Below are positions 1-8,390 of a stretch of 40,429 nt of DNA, in pieces. This DNA is from Phycisphaeraceae bacterium (GTDB lineage Bacteria > Planctomycetota > Phycisphaerae > Phycisphaerales > Phycisphaeraceae): contig JAJDCX010000077.1 of the NCBI GenBank assembly GCA_029260615.1, forward strand, positions 1 to 40,429, written 5' to 3'. Numbering within the stretch: the stretch's first letter is position 1; each line of letters starts with the position of its first letter. The notes beneath the pieces are model-generated. The model did no database searches. It was not told where the DNA came from and saw only the letters and a list, made by a program, of their open reading frames with translations. The position numbers were made by a program, and so were the translations under genes.

Positions 1-159
1 CAGTTTGGCTGCCATCTCCGCTGACCAGGCGACCCCGCCGCCTGAGCCTCCCAAGACAAGAATGGTTCCACGACAAACCTGATCCGATGGCCGGTAAAGA
101 CGGCCGACAATACCGTCGGATTGAACATCAGTCTCAAGGATCTGAGGATCATGGAACAT
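1..159 (-). CDS. Partial alpha/beta hydrolase, BAAT/dienelactone-hydrolase-like (N-terminal part)
   Basis: The minus strand is open from an ATG at 159 to the window edge (53 codons). The translation contains DGIVGRLYRP followed by ILVLGGSGGG and WSAEMAAKL. This resembles the start of the acyl-CoA thioester hydrolase/BAAT C-terminal domain family, in which a GSGGG loop forms part of the oxyanion region just before the nucleophile. The nucleophile and the rest of the catalytic triad lie outside the window. The same frame stays open upstream to about 198 with coding-like residues (GLLIKEAFAGVSAGPLVEP), so a TTG start at about 171 or an N-terminally decayed longer gene is possible. No clear ribosome binding site precedes the ATG. 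The gene is divergent from the threonine-synthase-like gene and its link to the purine-type island is unknown. Confidence 0.55.
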   Translation of the reverse strand, partial: MFHDPQILETDVQSDGIVGRLYRPSDQVCRGTILVLGGSGGGVAWSAEMAAKL

Positions 160-354
160 GGGTTCGACCAATGGGCCTGCTGAAACGCCTGCGAACGCTT
201 CCTTAATCAGCAGCCCGCTCGGGCTTCAAGCCTGATAGCCTTGTATATTACACGCCGAATATCATACCTGTGAACCTCGAAACGGCCTTTAATCGGATGG
301 GGGGTAGGTAGAACAGGCTCTGTGCGGTACAATGTTAGTTTTGGGATTCACTGG

Positions 355-1620
355 ATGACGACGACTTTAACAGGGCTGGAATGTGTGACCTGCGGCCAGC
401 GGTTCGGGCCCGATGGGCCTTGGATGACCTGTCCTGATTGCGGGCCGGACGACGGGATACTGGACGTCCATTACGACCTCGACGCCGTCCGTGCCGCATG
501 GAAGTCCGCCCCCCTGAGCGGTCGTCCGTTGACCCATTGGCGATACCGCGAACTCCTGCCGCTTGAGGCTTCGGCTGTGCAAGACGACTGGACCGTCGGC
601 TGGACCCCGGTAATCGACGCATCCCGGCTCGCCAAAGAGTTGGGCCTTAAACAACTACTCCTCAAAGACGAGGGCCGTAACCCCACCGCGTCCTTCAAAG
701 ATCGTGCCAGTTCGGTCGGGGTCGCCCACGCACTGCAATTGGGTGCCAAAACCATCGCCTGCGCCTCCACCGGCAACGCCGCGACCAGCCTTGCCGGGCA
801 CGCCGCACTGGCCGGGATGCCGTGCGTGATCTTCGTCCCACACACCGCACCCGAACCCAAGCTCGCTCAACTCCTGGTCTTCGGTGCCACCGTCATCGCC
901 GTCCAAGGCAGCTACGACCAGGCCTATCAACTTTGCAGCCAGGCCTGTGAAAAGTTTGGTTGGTATAACCGCAACTGCGCGATCAACCCCGTGCTGGTCG
1001 AAGGCAAAAAAACAGGCGGGCTTGAAGTTGCCGAACAGAGCGCCTCCTTTGGCGGCGTCCCCGACTGGGTCGCGGTCAGCGTCGGGGACGGCTGCACCAT
1101 CGCCGCAATCTGGAAAGGCCTGTCCCAGATGCACCAACTGGGTGTGATCGACCGCCTCCCACGTCTGCTGGGCGTGCAAGCCAAGGGCGTCGCACCGATC
1201 GCCTACGCACTGGAACACGGCTCGATGCCCACCGATTTACAGGACGGCGGAACCGTCGCCGACAGCATCAATGTCGCCGTCCCACGCAACTGGCGCAAAG
1301 CCGTCAACGCATTAAAAGAAGCCAACGGCGTGGTCGTCAGTGTTGATGACGAGCAGATCCTCGAGGCCATGCGAGCCGGCGGCCGTCACGGCGTCTACGC
1401 CGAACCCGCTGCAGCCGCGGCGGTGGCCGGGGTGGCATCAGCGGTCGGGGATGGGATAATCTCCGGGGATAGCAGAGTGCTGGCGATGGTCACCGGCAGC
1501 GGACTTAAAGACACACGAGCCGCTATCCGTGCAGGCGGCGAACCGATCAAGATCGAACCCAATTTAGACACCCTTGCCACGGCACTAAAAGGCCGAGGCG
1601 TGACAGATGGAGCCCGTTGA
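355..1620 (+). CDS. Threonine synthase-like PLP enzyme with N-terminal zinc ribbon
   Basis: This 421-residue fold-type II PLP enzyme matches threonine synthase in layout. An N-terminal CxxC...CxxC zinc ribbon (C10, C13, C26, C29) precedes the catalytic domain. The PLP lysine is K115 in NPTASFKDR, followed by a phosphate-binding ASTGNAATS loop and a C-terminal VTGSGLKD segment. A GTG at 322 gives a longer frame, but the ATG at 355 begins the conserved part and is preferred. Its stop overlaps the next start as TGATG, so translation of the two genes is probably coupled. Since the next genes encode another PLP lyase and an SsnA amidohydrolase, it may act on a diaminopropionate-like or similar amino acid in purine breakdown instead of, or as well as, making threonine. 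True threonine synthase remains possible. Confidence 0.8.
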   Translation: MTTTLTGLECVTCGQRFGPDGPWMTCPDCGPDDGILDVHYDLDAVRAAWKSAPLSGRPLTHWRYRELLPLEASAVQDDWTVGWTPVIDASRLAKELGLKQLLLKDEGRNPTASFKDRASSVGVAHALQLGAKTIACASTGNAATSLAGHAALAGMPCVIFVPHTAPEPKLAQLLVFGATVIAVQGSYDQAYQLCSQACEKFGWYNRNCAINPVLVEGKKTGGLEVAEQSASFGGVPDWVAVSVGDGCTIAAIWKGLSQMHQLGVIDRLPRLLGVQAKGVAPIAYALEHGSMPTDLQDGGTVADSINVAVPRNWRKAVNALKEANGVVVSVDDEQILEAMRAGGRHGVYAEPAAAAAVAGVASAVGDGIISGDSRVLAMVTGSGLKDTRAAIRAGGEPIKIEPNLDTLATALKGRGVTDGAR

Positions 1621-3071
1621 TGCAGGCGAATCAGGAAGCGTTAGACAGAACGATCTCAAAATGCCGGGACCGCAAGGTCCTCCTGCCGACCTTCGCGCAG
1701 ATGCGCGACCACTCGCTGGTCCCCCAGAAAGTCAAGGACCGGCTCAAGCAGGTCGGGCTCTGGGATGTCGATCCCATCAACCTCTTCCGCATCTCATGGA
1801 AGAACGAGCCGACCGAAACAGGCGGCCTCTACAACAACGGTAACTTCGTCGTCTTCCCTCCCGAACTTACCGGCGTGGACGCGACCATCATCGGGATCGT
1901 CGGCAAGTACTTCCCCACCGGCGCACACAAAGTCGGCGCAGCCTACGCCTGCCTGGCTCCCCGCCTGGTCAACGGCGAGTTCGACACCACGCAACACAAA
2001 GCCGTCTGGCCCAGCACCGGCAACTACTGCCGAGGCGGCGCGTTCGACTCCGCGCTATTAGGCTGTGATGCCGTCGCCATCCTCCCCGAAGAGATGAGCC
2101 GGGAACGCTTCGACTGGCTCAAGGGCATCTGCTCGGAGGTCATCGCCACCCCCGGCTGCGAGTCCAACGTCAAAGAAATCTACGACAAGTGCTGGGAGAT
2201 CCGCAACACCCGCCCCGAGTGTGTGATATTCAACCAGTTCGAGGAGATGGGCAACCCCACCTGGCACTACCACGTCACCGGGTCCATCATCCAGGAAATC
2301 TTTGAATCACTTGGTGATGACCGCCGATTGGCCGGGTACGTCAGCGCCACCGGTAGCGCCGGCACGATCGCCGCAGGTGACTACCTCCGCACCAAGCACC
2401 TGGGCCTGCGCGTCGTCGCCACCGAAGCACTCCAATGCCCGACCCTCTACCAGTTCGGGTTCGGCGGGCACCGCATCGAAGGCATCGGCGACAAGCACGT
2501 CCCCTGGGTCCACAACGTCCGCAACACCGACATGATCTCTGCAATAGACGACGAGCAGTGCATGTCCCTGCTTCGTCTCTTCAACGAGCCGGCCGGCCAG
2601 GAATACCTCCGTGCCAGTATCTCCGATGACCTGGCTGACCAACTCCCATTGCTTGGGATCTCCAGCATCTGCAACCTCGCCGCCGCGATCAAGTCGGCCA
2701 AGTACTACGACATGACAAGCCGTGATGTCATCTTCACCTGCCTGACCGACTCGTCCGAGATGTACACCAGTCGGCTTACCGAATTGAACGAGCAACACGG
2801 GACCTACGACCGCGAGAGCGCCATCGCCGACCGCGCCCGCTACCTCGACGGCATCGTCACCGACCACCTACGCGAGCTGAACTACAGCGATCAAAAAGCC
2901 CTGCACAACTTCAAGTACTTCACCTGGGTTGAGCAGCAAGGCAAGACGATCGACGAACTCAACGAACTGTGGGACCCCGACTTCTGGACCAAGACATTTG
3001 CCCAGGTCGACGAATGGGACAAGCAGATCGAGTCCTTCAACCAACAGACCGGCGTGCTGGGGTTACTCTAA
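1620..3071 (+). CDS. PLP-dependent lyase, TrpB/cysteine-synthase fold (YgeX-type role inferred)
   Basis: This 483-residue protein belongs to the TrpB/cysteine synthase superfamily but is longer than cysteine synthase (about 310). Visible motifs are FPTGAHKVGAA with the probable PLP lysine K104, a substrate-carboxylate loop PSTGNYCRGG at about 131-140, and a phosphate-cradling SATGSAGTIAAG near residue 240. The start ATG shares one base with the upstream stop (TGATG). The family is usually annotated only as a pyridoxal-phosphate-dependent protein of unknown substrate. In E. coli-type loci the equivalent position holds YgeX, diaminopropionate ammonia-lyase, so an alpha,beta-elimination releasing ammonia from an amino acid derived from purine is a reasonable guess. 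The two adjacent PLP proteins could also form a hetero-oligomer. Confidence 0.75.
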   Translation: MQANQEALDRTISKCRDRKVLLPTFAQMRDHSLVPQKVKDRLKQVGLWDVDPINLFRISWKNEPTETGGLYNNGNFVVFPPELTGVDATIIGIVGKYFPTGAHKVGAAYACLAPRLVNGEFDTTQHKAVWPSTGNYCRGGAFDSALLGCDAVAILPEEMSRERFDWLKGICSEVIATPGCESNVKEIYDKCWEIRNTRPECVIFNQFEEMGNPTWHYHVTGSIIQEIFESLGDDRRLAGYVSATGSAGTIAAGDYLRTKHLGLRVVATEALQCPTLYQFGFGGHRIEGIGDKHVPWVHNVRNTDMISAIDDEQCMSLLRLFNEPAGQEYLRASISDDLADQLPLLGISSICNLAAAIKSAKYYDMTSRDVIFTCLTDSSEMYTSRLTELNEQHGTYDRESAIADRARYLDGIVTDHLRELNYSDQKALHNFKYFTWVEQQGKTIDELNELWDPDFWTKTFAQVDEWDKQIESFNQQTGVLGLL

Positions 3072-3142
3072 CCCCAAAGCCCAGGCCCTCCCGGGCATGG
3101 GACCGTACACGATGTGTTAACCTATCCCACGGCCAAGAGGCC

Positions 3143-4483
3143 ATGGGCCTTGATGAGAAAACCATGGGAACCGTCTTCACCAACGCGACACTCGTCCAGC
3201 TCGACCCCCCGATGGTCGAGCAAGGCAACCTGCATGTATCCGACGGCAAGATCGTCGCCGTAGGTTCCGTGACCCCCGAAGAGGGCGATGACATCATCGA
3301 CTGCGGTGGGGCGGTCCTGATGCCCGGACTGGTCAACGGCCACACCCACCTCTACTCCGTCTTAGCCGCCGGCATGCCCGCCGCTCCCAAGACCCCAACC
3401 AATTTCCACGAGATCCTCAAATATATCTGGTGGCGGCTGGACTGCGCCCATGATGTCCAGAGCATCCGTGCAAGCGGTGTCGTCGGTGCGCTCGCGGCGC
3501 TGCGATGTGGCACCACCACCCTGATCGACCACCACGCCTCCCCCAACGCGATCGAGGGCAGCCTCTCGGAGTTGGAAGGCGGGATCGCCCAGGCCGGCTG
3601 CCGGGCGGTGCTGTGTTACGAAACCACCGACCGCAACCACCCGGAGGAAGCCCGCCGAGGCCTCGACGAAAACGAGCGCTTCGTCATCCTCTGCCAAAAA
3701 CGTAACAACGGCCGATTCGCCGGCATGGTCGGCGCTCACGCCAGCTTCACACTCAACGAAGACTCACTCGCCGGCTGTGCGAATCTCGCTAAAGAACTGG
3801 GTGTCGGCGTCCACATCCACGTCGCCGAAGACCCCTGCGATGAAGCCATGACAAAAGCCGGCTACGGCAGCAACCTCTTCGACCGTTTCACCAAGCACGG
3901 CCTGCTCGATATCCCCGGTTCAATCTTCGCCCACGGCACACACCTCTCCGACGCCGACATCGACGCCGTCAACCAGCGTGACACCATCACGATGGCTCAC
4001 AACACCAACTCAAACATGAACAACGCCGTCGGCTACGCACCCGTCGCCCGCTTCAAGAGCCCCCCCATGCTAGGCACCGACGGCATCGGCGCCGACATCT
4101 GGCGCGAAGCCCGCACCGCCCAATTCAAGAGCCACGACGGCGACATCCCCTTGCCCTTTGGCCGACCGCTTAGCATGATCGGCGAATCCGCCCGCTTCGC
4201 ATCCAAAGCCCTGGGCGTCAAGCTCGGCCTGCTTGAACCCGGTGCCGAAGCCGACTTGGTCCTGACCAACTACATCCCCGCCACCCCGCTGAGGGCCGAC
4301 AACCTCGCCGGCCACATGATCTACGCCATGGGCCCCGAGTTCGTCTCCGATGTCATGATCGGCGGCGACTGGAAACTAAGAAGTGGGGCGGTCGTGAGTT
4401 GTGATGAAGCCGAAGTACGGGCGAACAGCGTGGAAATCTCCCGTGCGCTGCATCAGCGGATGCAAGACATCCCATGTGAATAA
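3143..4483 (+). CDS. ssnA: SsnA-type metal-dependent amidohydrolase/aminohydrolase
   Basis: This 446-residue protein has the amidohydrolase TIM barrel with its metal ligands in order: GHTHLY near residue 62, HIHVAEDP in the middle, FAHGTHLS, and the catalytic aspartate in LGTDGIGAD. A small beta-sandwich is formed by the first about 55 residues (TNATLVQLD, DGKIVAVG) and the C-terminal LEPGAEADLVL segment. The family includes guanine deaminase, chlorohydrolases and SsnA, and SsnA is encoded in the E. coli yge/xdhD locus. The frame is open further upstream, but the ATG at 3143 follows AAGAGG; the ATG at 3164 is an alternative. It lies 71 bp after the PLP lyase and probably shares its transcript. 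The likely job is deamination or ring opening of a purine-derived heterocycle. Confidence 0.82.
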   Translation: MGLDEKTMGTVFTNATLVQLDPPMVEQGNLHVSDGKIVAVGSVTPEEGDDIIDCGGAVLMPGLVNGHTHLYSVLAAGMPAAPKTPTNFHEILKYIWWRLDCAHDVQSIRASGVVGALAALRCGTTTLIDHHASPNAIEGSLSELEGGIAQAGCRAVLCYETTDRNHPEEARRGLDENERFVILCQKRNNGRFAGMVGAHASFTLNEDSLAGCANLAKELGVGVHIHVAEDPCDEAMTKAGYGSNLFDRFTKHGLLDIPGSIFAHGTHLSDADIDAVNQRDTITMAHNTNSNMNNAVGYAPVARFKSPPMLGTDGIGADIWREARTAQFKSHDGDIPLPFGRPLSMIGESARFASKALGVKLGLLEPGAEADLVLTNYIPATPLRADNLAGHMIYAMGPEFVSDVMIGGDWKLRSGAVVSCDEAEVRANSVEISRALHQRMQDIPCE

Positions 4484-4585
4484 AGTTTACTATGCACTTG
4501 GTATCGAAGGCGTGATTTTGTGGCAGAGCATGTCCGACTCGACCCTACCAACCTTTCCTACCCTAGCTTAGCCATTCCGGTACAT

Positions 4586-4807
4586 TTAGAGGCCACGCAG
4601 AGTGTCATTATACTTACCGCATTTGCACGAAACTTGAAATGCGTCCTCTCCAAGCCGTTGAAATTCAATTGTCATATGACATTCGTCGCAAAGTGTAGCT
4701 GAGCTACCGCATTCAGAATATTTCTTAAATGCTTCGAGTAGGCGAGACAGAGCGATCAAATCCCGCCCCTTCTTATCTCTAGATGATGGCATAGCTAATC
4801 TCGGCAT
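4586..4807 (-). CDS. Small cysteine-rich protein of unknown function
   Basis: A 73-residue minus-strand frame ends in LCDECHMTIEF...VSCKCGKYNDTLRGL. The CxxC and CxC pairs, spaced by about 20 residues, look like a small zinc ribbon, and the compact terminal CGKYNDTLRGL has the look of a conserved tail. The first half is helical (LIALSRLLEAFKKY). I cannot name the family. No ribosome binding site precedes the ATG at 4807, and an internal Met seven codons inside is possible. The surrounding 4484-4850 stretch is clearly more AT-rich than the flanking genes, so this may be a recently acquired gene or a fast-evolving spacer. The opposite-strand 60-codon frame at 4520-4702 shows no such motif. Confidence 0.5.
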   Translation of the reverse strand: MPRLAMPSSRDKKGRDLIALSRLLEAFKKYSECGSSATLCDECHMTIEFQRLGEDAFQVSCKCGKYNDTLRGL

Positions 4808-4850
4808 GATACGGGATCTGACACTATTCTACTTGGCTACTATCAAATAT

Positions 4851-5816
4851 CTATATTCCACCGCGAACGATTCGCGTCCCGCTCTTGCCATCCAGCGCGG
4901 CGGTCAGTTGGGGAAGCTCGGCTATGATCGCGACCGCGTCGGGGTTATCTGAGCCTTCCACAAAATCCACCGCCGCTTCGATCTTCGGCCCCATCGAGCC
5001 TTCGGCGAAGTGGCCTTCTTTCAGATACATCTTTGCATCGGCGATGGTCAGTGTGTCCAGTGCCTTCTGGTCGGGTGTGCCGAAGTTCAGGCAGACTTGC
5101 TCGACGGCGGTAAGGATGACAAGCGTTTGGGCGTTGAGTTCCCGGGCGAGCAGGGCGGAGGTGCGGTCCTTGTCGATCACAGCCGCGGCGCCACGGAGCA
5201 TCCCGTGTTCGTCCCGTGTTACGGGGACGCCGCCACCGCCGCAGCAGATAACAAGTTCGCCATCCTCGACCAGACGACGGATCGTATTCAGTTCGATGAT
5301 TTGCTTAGGCGTCGGCGACGGGACGATCCGCCGGTAGATGCCATCTGCGATCTCGACGATCGACCAGCCATCATTGTCCCGATGACCCTCGGCCTGCGCT
5401 TTAGGCATCTGCGACCCGATAGGTTTGGTCGGCCTCTTGAATGCCGGGTCGTCCTTGTCTATCAATACATTGGTCACCAGTGTCGTGACATCCGTTTCGA
5501 TCCTGCGTTTCTTCAGCGCATTGACCATGCACTGGCCGATCATGTATCCCATCCCCGCCTGCGTGTCGGCCACACAGACCTCAAGCGGCAGCGGATACAT
5601 CTCAGAAGACGCAAGCTCAACCCGGCGTAGCACGTTCCCGACCTGCGGCCCATTGCCGTGGGTAATCACGATGCTTCGGCCGTCCGCCATCGCACCGGTC
5701 AGGTACCGCGCGGTATCGGACATGTGCGCGAACTGCTGGGGGATGTTCCCTTGCTCACCGGGCACACTGATAGCATTGCCCCCCAAAGCGATCACGGTTG
5801 GACTGATGTTAGCCAT
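4851..5816 (-). CDS. arcC: Carbamate kinase (YqeA/ArcC family)
   Basis: This 321-residue amino-acid-kinase-fold enzyme has the carbamate kinase signatures VIALGGNAI at the N-terminus, THGNGPQVGNVLRR near residue 50, CCGGGGVPV, AAVIDKDRTSALLA and EGSMGPKIEAAVDF near the C-terminus. It converts carbamoyl phosphate and ADP to ATP, ammonia and CO2. The frame extends 11 codons upstream, but MANISPTVIALGG is the natural start (ATG at 5816). It lies downstream of ygeW, separated by a perfect 12-bp inverted repeat with T-runs, so its expression is probably set lower than, or separately from, that of ygeW. In this locus it should harvest ATP from carbamoyl phosphate released by YgeW, as YqeA is thought to do in E. 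coli. Confidence 0.92.
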   Translation of the reverse strand: MANISPTVIALGGNAISVPGEQGNIPQQFAHMSDTARYLTGAMADGRSIVITHGNGPQVGNVLRRVELASSEMYPLPLEVCVADTQAGMGYMIGQCMVNALKKRRIETDVTTLVTNVLIDKDDPAFKRPTKPIGSQMPKAQAEGHRDNDGWSIVEIADGIYRRIVPSPTPKQIIELNTIRRLVEDGELVICCGGGGVPVTRDEHGMLRGAAAVIDKDRTSALLARELNAQTLVILTAVEQVCLNFGTPDQKALDTLTIADAKMYLKEGHFAEGSMGPKIEAAVDFVEGSDNPDAVAIIAELPQLTAALDGKSGTRIVRGGI

Positions 5817-5830
5817 AGTTAAAAACCCAG

Positions 5831-5875
5831 TAAAAAACCGCAGGGGCATAGGTGCCCCTGCGGTTAGTGTTTTTT
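5831..5875. terminator. Bidirectional intrinsic terminator or attenuator between ygeW and carbamate kinase
   Basis: A perfect 12-bp inverted repeat (5836-5847 with 5854-5865, arm AACCGCAGGGGC, 6-nt loop) is flanked by an A-run on the left and TTTTTT on the right. It therefore reads as hairpin plus T-tract on both strands. Both neighbouring genes point leftward, so on the minus strand it sits inside the gene series between ygeW and arcC. Confidence 0.85.
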
Positions 5876-5882
5876 GTGATGC

Positions 5883-6920
5883 TTAGAATGGCCGTTCGCG
5901 CATCGTGCAGGCCATGATCGCCTTGGCGGTGTGCAGACGGTTCTCGGCTTCCTGGAAGACGATCGACTGAGGGCCATCGATCACCGCGTCGGTCACCTCC
6001 GCATCGCGGTCGGCGGGGAGGCAGTGCATATAAACGGCCGACTTCTTGGCCAGCCCCATGCGGCGCTCGTCGCAGATCCAGTCCTTGTGCTTGTGGTTCA
6101 TCTCCAAACAAGCCTGCTGGTTCGCGTCGATCTCGGCCTTGGTCGTGGCGTTTTGACGTTCGAGCATCAGGTCGTATACGCCCCAACTCTTGGGATAAAC
6201 AATGTCGGCATTCTCGAACGCGGTATCCATATCATCCACGATTTCAAATGTTCCGCCGGACTCCTTGGCGTTGGACTTGGCGGACTCGACCGTGCGCTCG
6301 ATCAGGTTGTAGCCCTTAGGGTGCGCAAGTGAGACGTGCATCCCAAAGCGGGTCATCAGCGTGATCAGTCCCTGTGGCACGCTCAACGGCTTGGCGTAAG
6401 ACGGCGCGAACGCCCAGGTGACAGCGATCTTCAGGCCCTTGACGTTGTCCTTCCCGAAGTGCTCACGGATCGTCATGATGTCAGCAAGCGTCTGGGTCGG
6501 GTGGTCAACATCGCACTGCATGTTGATGATCGGGACGTTACACGACGCCGCCATCTCGCGCATGTACTTGTTGCCTTCGTCCAAGACAAGGTCGTGGCGG
6601 ACACAGATCCCGTGGCCCATCGCCGCGAGGATCTTGCCGGTGTCCGCCGGTGTTTCGCCGTGGCTGATCTGGGTGACATCCGCATCCAGGAAGTGGGCGT
6701 GCCCGCCGAGCTGGGTCATCCCCGCCTCGAAGGCGTTGCGTGTCCGGGTCGACTTGTCGAAAAACAGCAGGTACGCGGTCTGATTATTCAACACCACCGT
6801 CGGCTCACCGCGGTGGAACTTGGCTTTCAGCTCGTCCGAGGTCTCCAATAGCAGGTTCAATTCAGCCAGGCTCAGGTCCTGGGTCTCGATGTAATCTTTT
6901 CCTTTGAGGCTCGTCGTCAT
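5883..6920 (-). CDS. ygeW: Knotted carbamoyltransferase YgeW
   Basis: This 345-residue protein is of the aspartate/ornithine carbamoyltransferase superfamily. The carbamoyl-phosphate loop is LLFFDKSTRTRNAFE near residue 55, followed by HPTQTLADIMTI near 150. The amino-acid-side motif MHCLPADRDAEVTDAV is near residue 300, with VFQEAENRLHTAKAIM at the C-terminus. This set is typical of YgeW, the unknown transcarbamylase linked to purine catabolism, rather than of OTCase or ATCase. It begins 7 bp after ygeY and is clearly co-transcribed with it. By family context it would phosphorolyse a carbamoylated amino acid from ureide breakdown into carbamoyl phosphate for carbamate kinase. It is somewhat shorter than the E. 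coli protein (about 396), mainly at the N-terminus. Confidence 0.9.
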   Translation of the reverse strand: MTTSLKGKDYIETQDLSLAELNLLLETSDELKAKFHRGEPTVVLNNQTAYLLFFDKSTRTRNAFEAGMTQLGGHAHFLDADVTQISHGETPADTGKILAAMGHGICVRHDLVLDEGNKYMREMAASCNVPIINMQCDVDHPTQTLADIMTIREHFGKDNVKGLKIAVTWAFAPSYAKPLSVPQGLITLMTRFGMHVSLAHPKGYNLIERTVESAKSNAKESGGTFEIVDDMDTAFENADIVYPKSWGVYDLMLERQNATTKAEIDANQQACLEMNHKHKDWICDERRMGLAKKSAVYMHCLPADRDAEVTDAVIDGPQSIVFQEAENRLHTAKAIMACTMRERPF

Positions 6921-6927
6921 CTCTTAC

Positions 6928-8193
6928 TTAACCTTTCCTTCGTTTGACATTCATCTTGGTTTTGTTGGGTCGTTTAGCCGCCAAGTCGCAGTACGCTTCG
7001 CCGAACCCGGCGTAGAAAGCGGCGCACTTGACCAGGTGATCGATTGGAACGGAGTCATTAACCGTGTGGGCGACGTTTTCCGGGGCAGGCCCGAATCCGA
7101 CGCAGGGGATCCCATACATCCCGGCGATCGACACCGCGTTGGTGCTGAACGTCCAGCGGTGCAGTGTCGGGGCGGTGCCAAGCACGTCGCGGTGGACTTT
7201 GACCGCCGCCTGAACCTGCAGAGCATCCTCTGGTTCACACCAGGTGGGGAAGTATTTCTCGGTCTCGTAGGTCAGTCCCGTGTAGCTCGGCCGTGCGTAG
7301 CGAAGCACCTCGACCTTGGCCTTGACCCCGGCCCGTTTCACAGCGTCTTTCACTTCGGCCACGGCCGATGCCTTGGTATCCCCAACCGTCAGCCGACGGT
7401 CCAGGTGGATAAACGCCTCGCCAGGCACCGCACACATGCTCGGGGTCTTGCAATCCACATAGCTGACCGTGATCGTCCCCTTGCCCAAGAACTTGTCGGC
7501 TTTGAGACGCTTGTTGAGTTTTTCGATCTCGTTGGTGACCTTAGCGATCTTGTAGATGGCGTTGTCGCCTTTTTCGGGCATCGAGCCGTGGCAGCTCTTG
7601 CCCTTGGCGGTCACGCCGATCTCCATCCGCCCGCGGTGGCCCCGGAGGATCCAGCAGTTGGTCGAGTCGGTCACCACCACCGCATCGGGGCGGATCTTGT
7701 CTTCGTTAACAATGTACTGCCAGCACAGCCCGTCGCAGTCCTCCTCCATCACGGTGAAGACCACCAGCACATAATATTCGTTGAGGTCCAGCTTCAGATC
7801 ACGCATGATCTTCCCCGCGTAGACCATCGCAGGGATCGCACCTTCCTGGTCGCCGGCACCCCGGCCCCAGACCTTGCCGTCGGCGACCTTGCCCTTGTAG
7901 GGGTCGTGCTTCCACTCCGAGCGGTCCCCGACACCGACCGTGTCGACGTGGGCGTCGATGGCGATCAACTTCTTGCCCTTGCCGGGCTTGCCGATCTGGC
8001 CGAAGAGGTTCCCCATCTTATCGGACCATATCTTGTCGAAGGCTCCGGTGTCCTTCATCTCCTTCTTGATACGGGCGATCACCTTGCCCTCCTCGGCCGA
8101 CTCCGAGGGGATAGCGATCATGTCCCGCAGGAAGCGGATCATTTTGGGTTTATATTTTTCGGCTTGAGTAACGAATCTGGAGGGTTTGGGCAT
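6928..8193 (-). CDS. ygeY: YgeY-family M20 metallohydrolase (selenium-metabolism-linked)
   Basis: This 421-residue M20 peptidase/deacylase family member shows the di-zinc ligand series: IDAHVDTVG near residue 85, GRGAGDQEGA, the catalytic FTVMEEDCDG, VVTDST, and the terminal AHTVNDSVP histidine. A dimerisation domain with CHGSMPEKGDNAIY sits in the middle. The family (YgeY, ArgE/DapE-like) is found beside XdhD-type hydroxylases. It is thought to hydrolyse an amide in purine or ureide breakdown; the exact substrate is unproven. The frame could begin at a GTG (8211), but the ATG at 8193 (MPKPSRF) fits better. It is the first gene of a leftward unit ygeY-ygeW-(terminator)-arcC, divergent from xdhD. 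Confidence 0.9.
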   Translation of the reverse strand: MPKPSRFVTQAEKYKPKMIRFLRDMIAIPSESAEEGKVIARIKKEMKDTGAFDKIWSDKMGNLFGQIGKPGKGKKLIAIDAHVDTVGVGDRSEWKHDPYKGKVADGKVWGRGAGDQEGAIPAMVYAGKIMRDLKLDLNEYYVLVVFTVMEEDCDGLCWQYIVNEDKIRPDAVVVTDSTNCWILRGHRGRMEIGVTAKGKSCHGSMPEKGDNAIYKIAKVTNEIEKLNKRLKADKFLGKGTITVSYVDCKTPSMCAVPGEAFIHLDRRLTVGDTKASAVAEVKDAVKRAGVKAKVEVLRYARPSYTGLTYETEKYFPTWCEPEDALQVQAAVKVHRDVLGTAPTLHRWTFSTNAVSIAGMYGIPCVGFGPAPENVAHTVNDSVPIDHLVKCAAFYAGFGEAYCDLAAKRPNKTKMNVKRRKG

Positions 8194-8390
8194 AGAACAG
8201 TCTTTATACACGACAATGTCTATGTCACAAAGCGAAATATTCTCAAAGTTTCCCTTGGTGATTTAGGCTCCACAGGGGACAATGACGATTGGTGGAAGGA
8301 TAGTCCGGCTAAGCCGGGCATAAGTTGGCCACCGGTATTTGAGTCAAAACCGGGATCGCAGGCATTTAAGCCGCGCGGAGGCCAACAGCT
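8194..8390. promoter_or_regulatory. Divergent control region between ygeY and xdhD
   Basis: This 197-bp spacer between divergent starts must carry promoters for both halves of the island. It contains a short palindrome GACAATGTC (8212-8220) that could be an operator. Two small hairpins lie nearer xdhD (CCGGC/GCCGG at 8305-8317, and CCGGT/ACCGG further on), followed by GGAGG about ten bases before the xdhD ATG. I could not pick convincing -35/-10 pairs. Confidence 0.4.
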
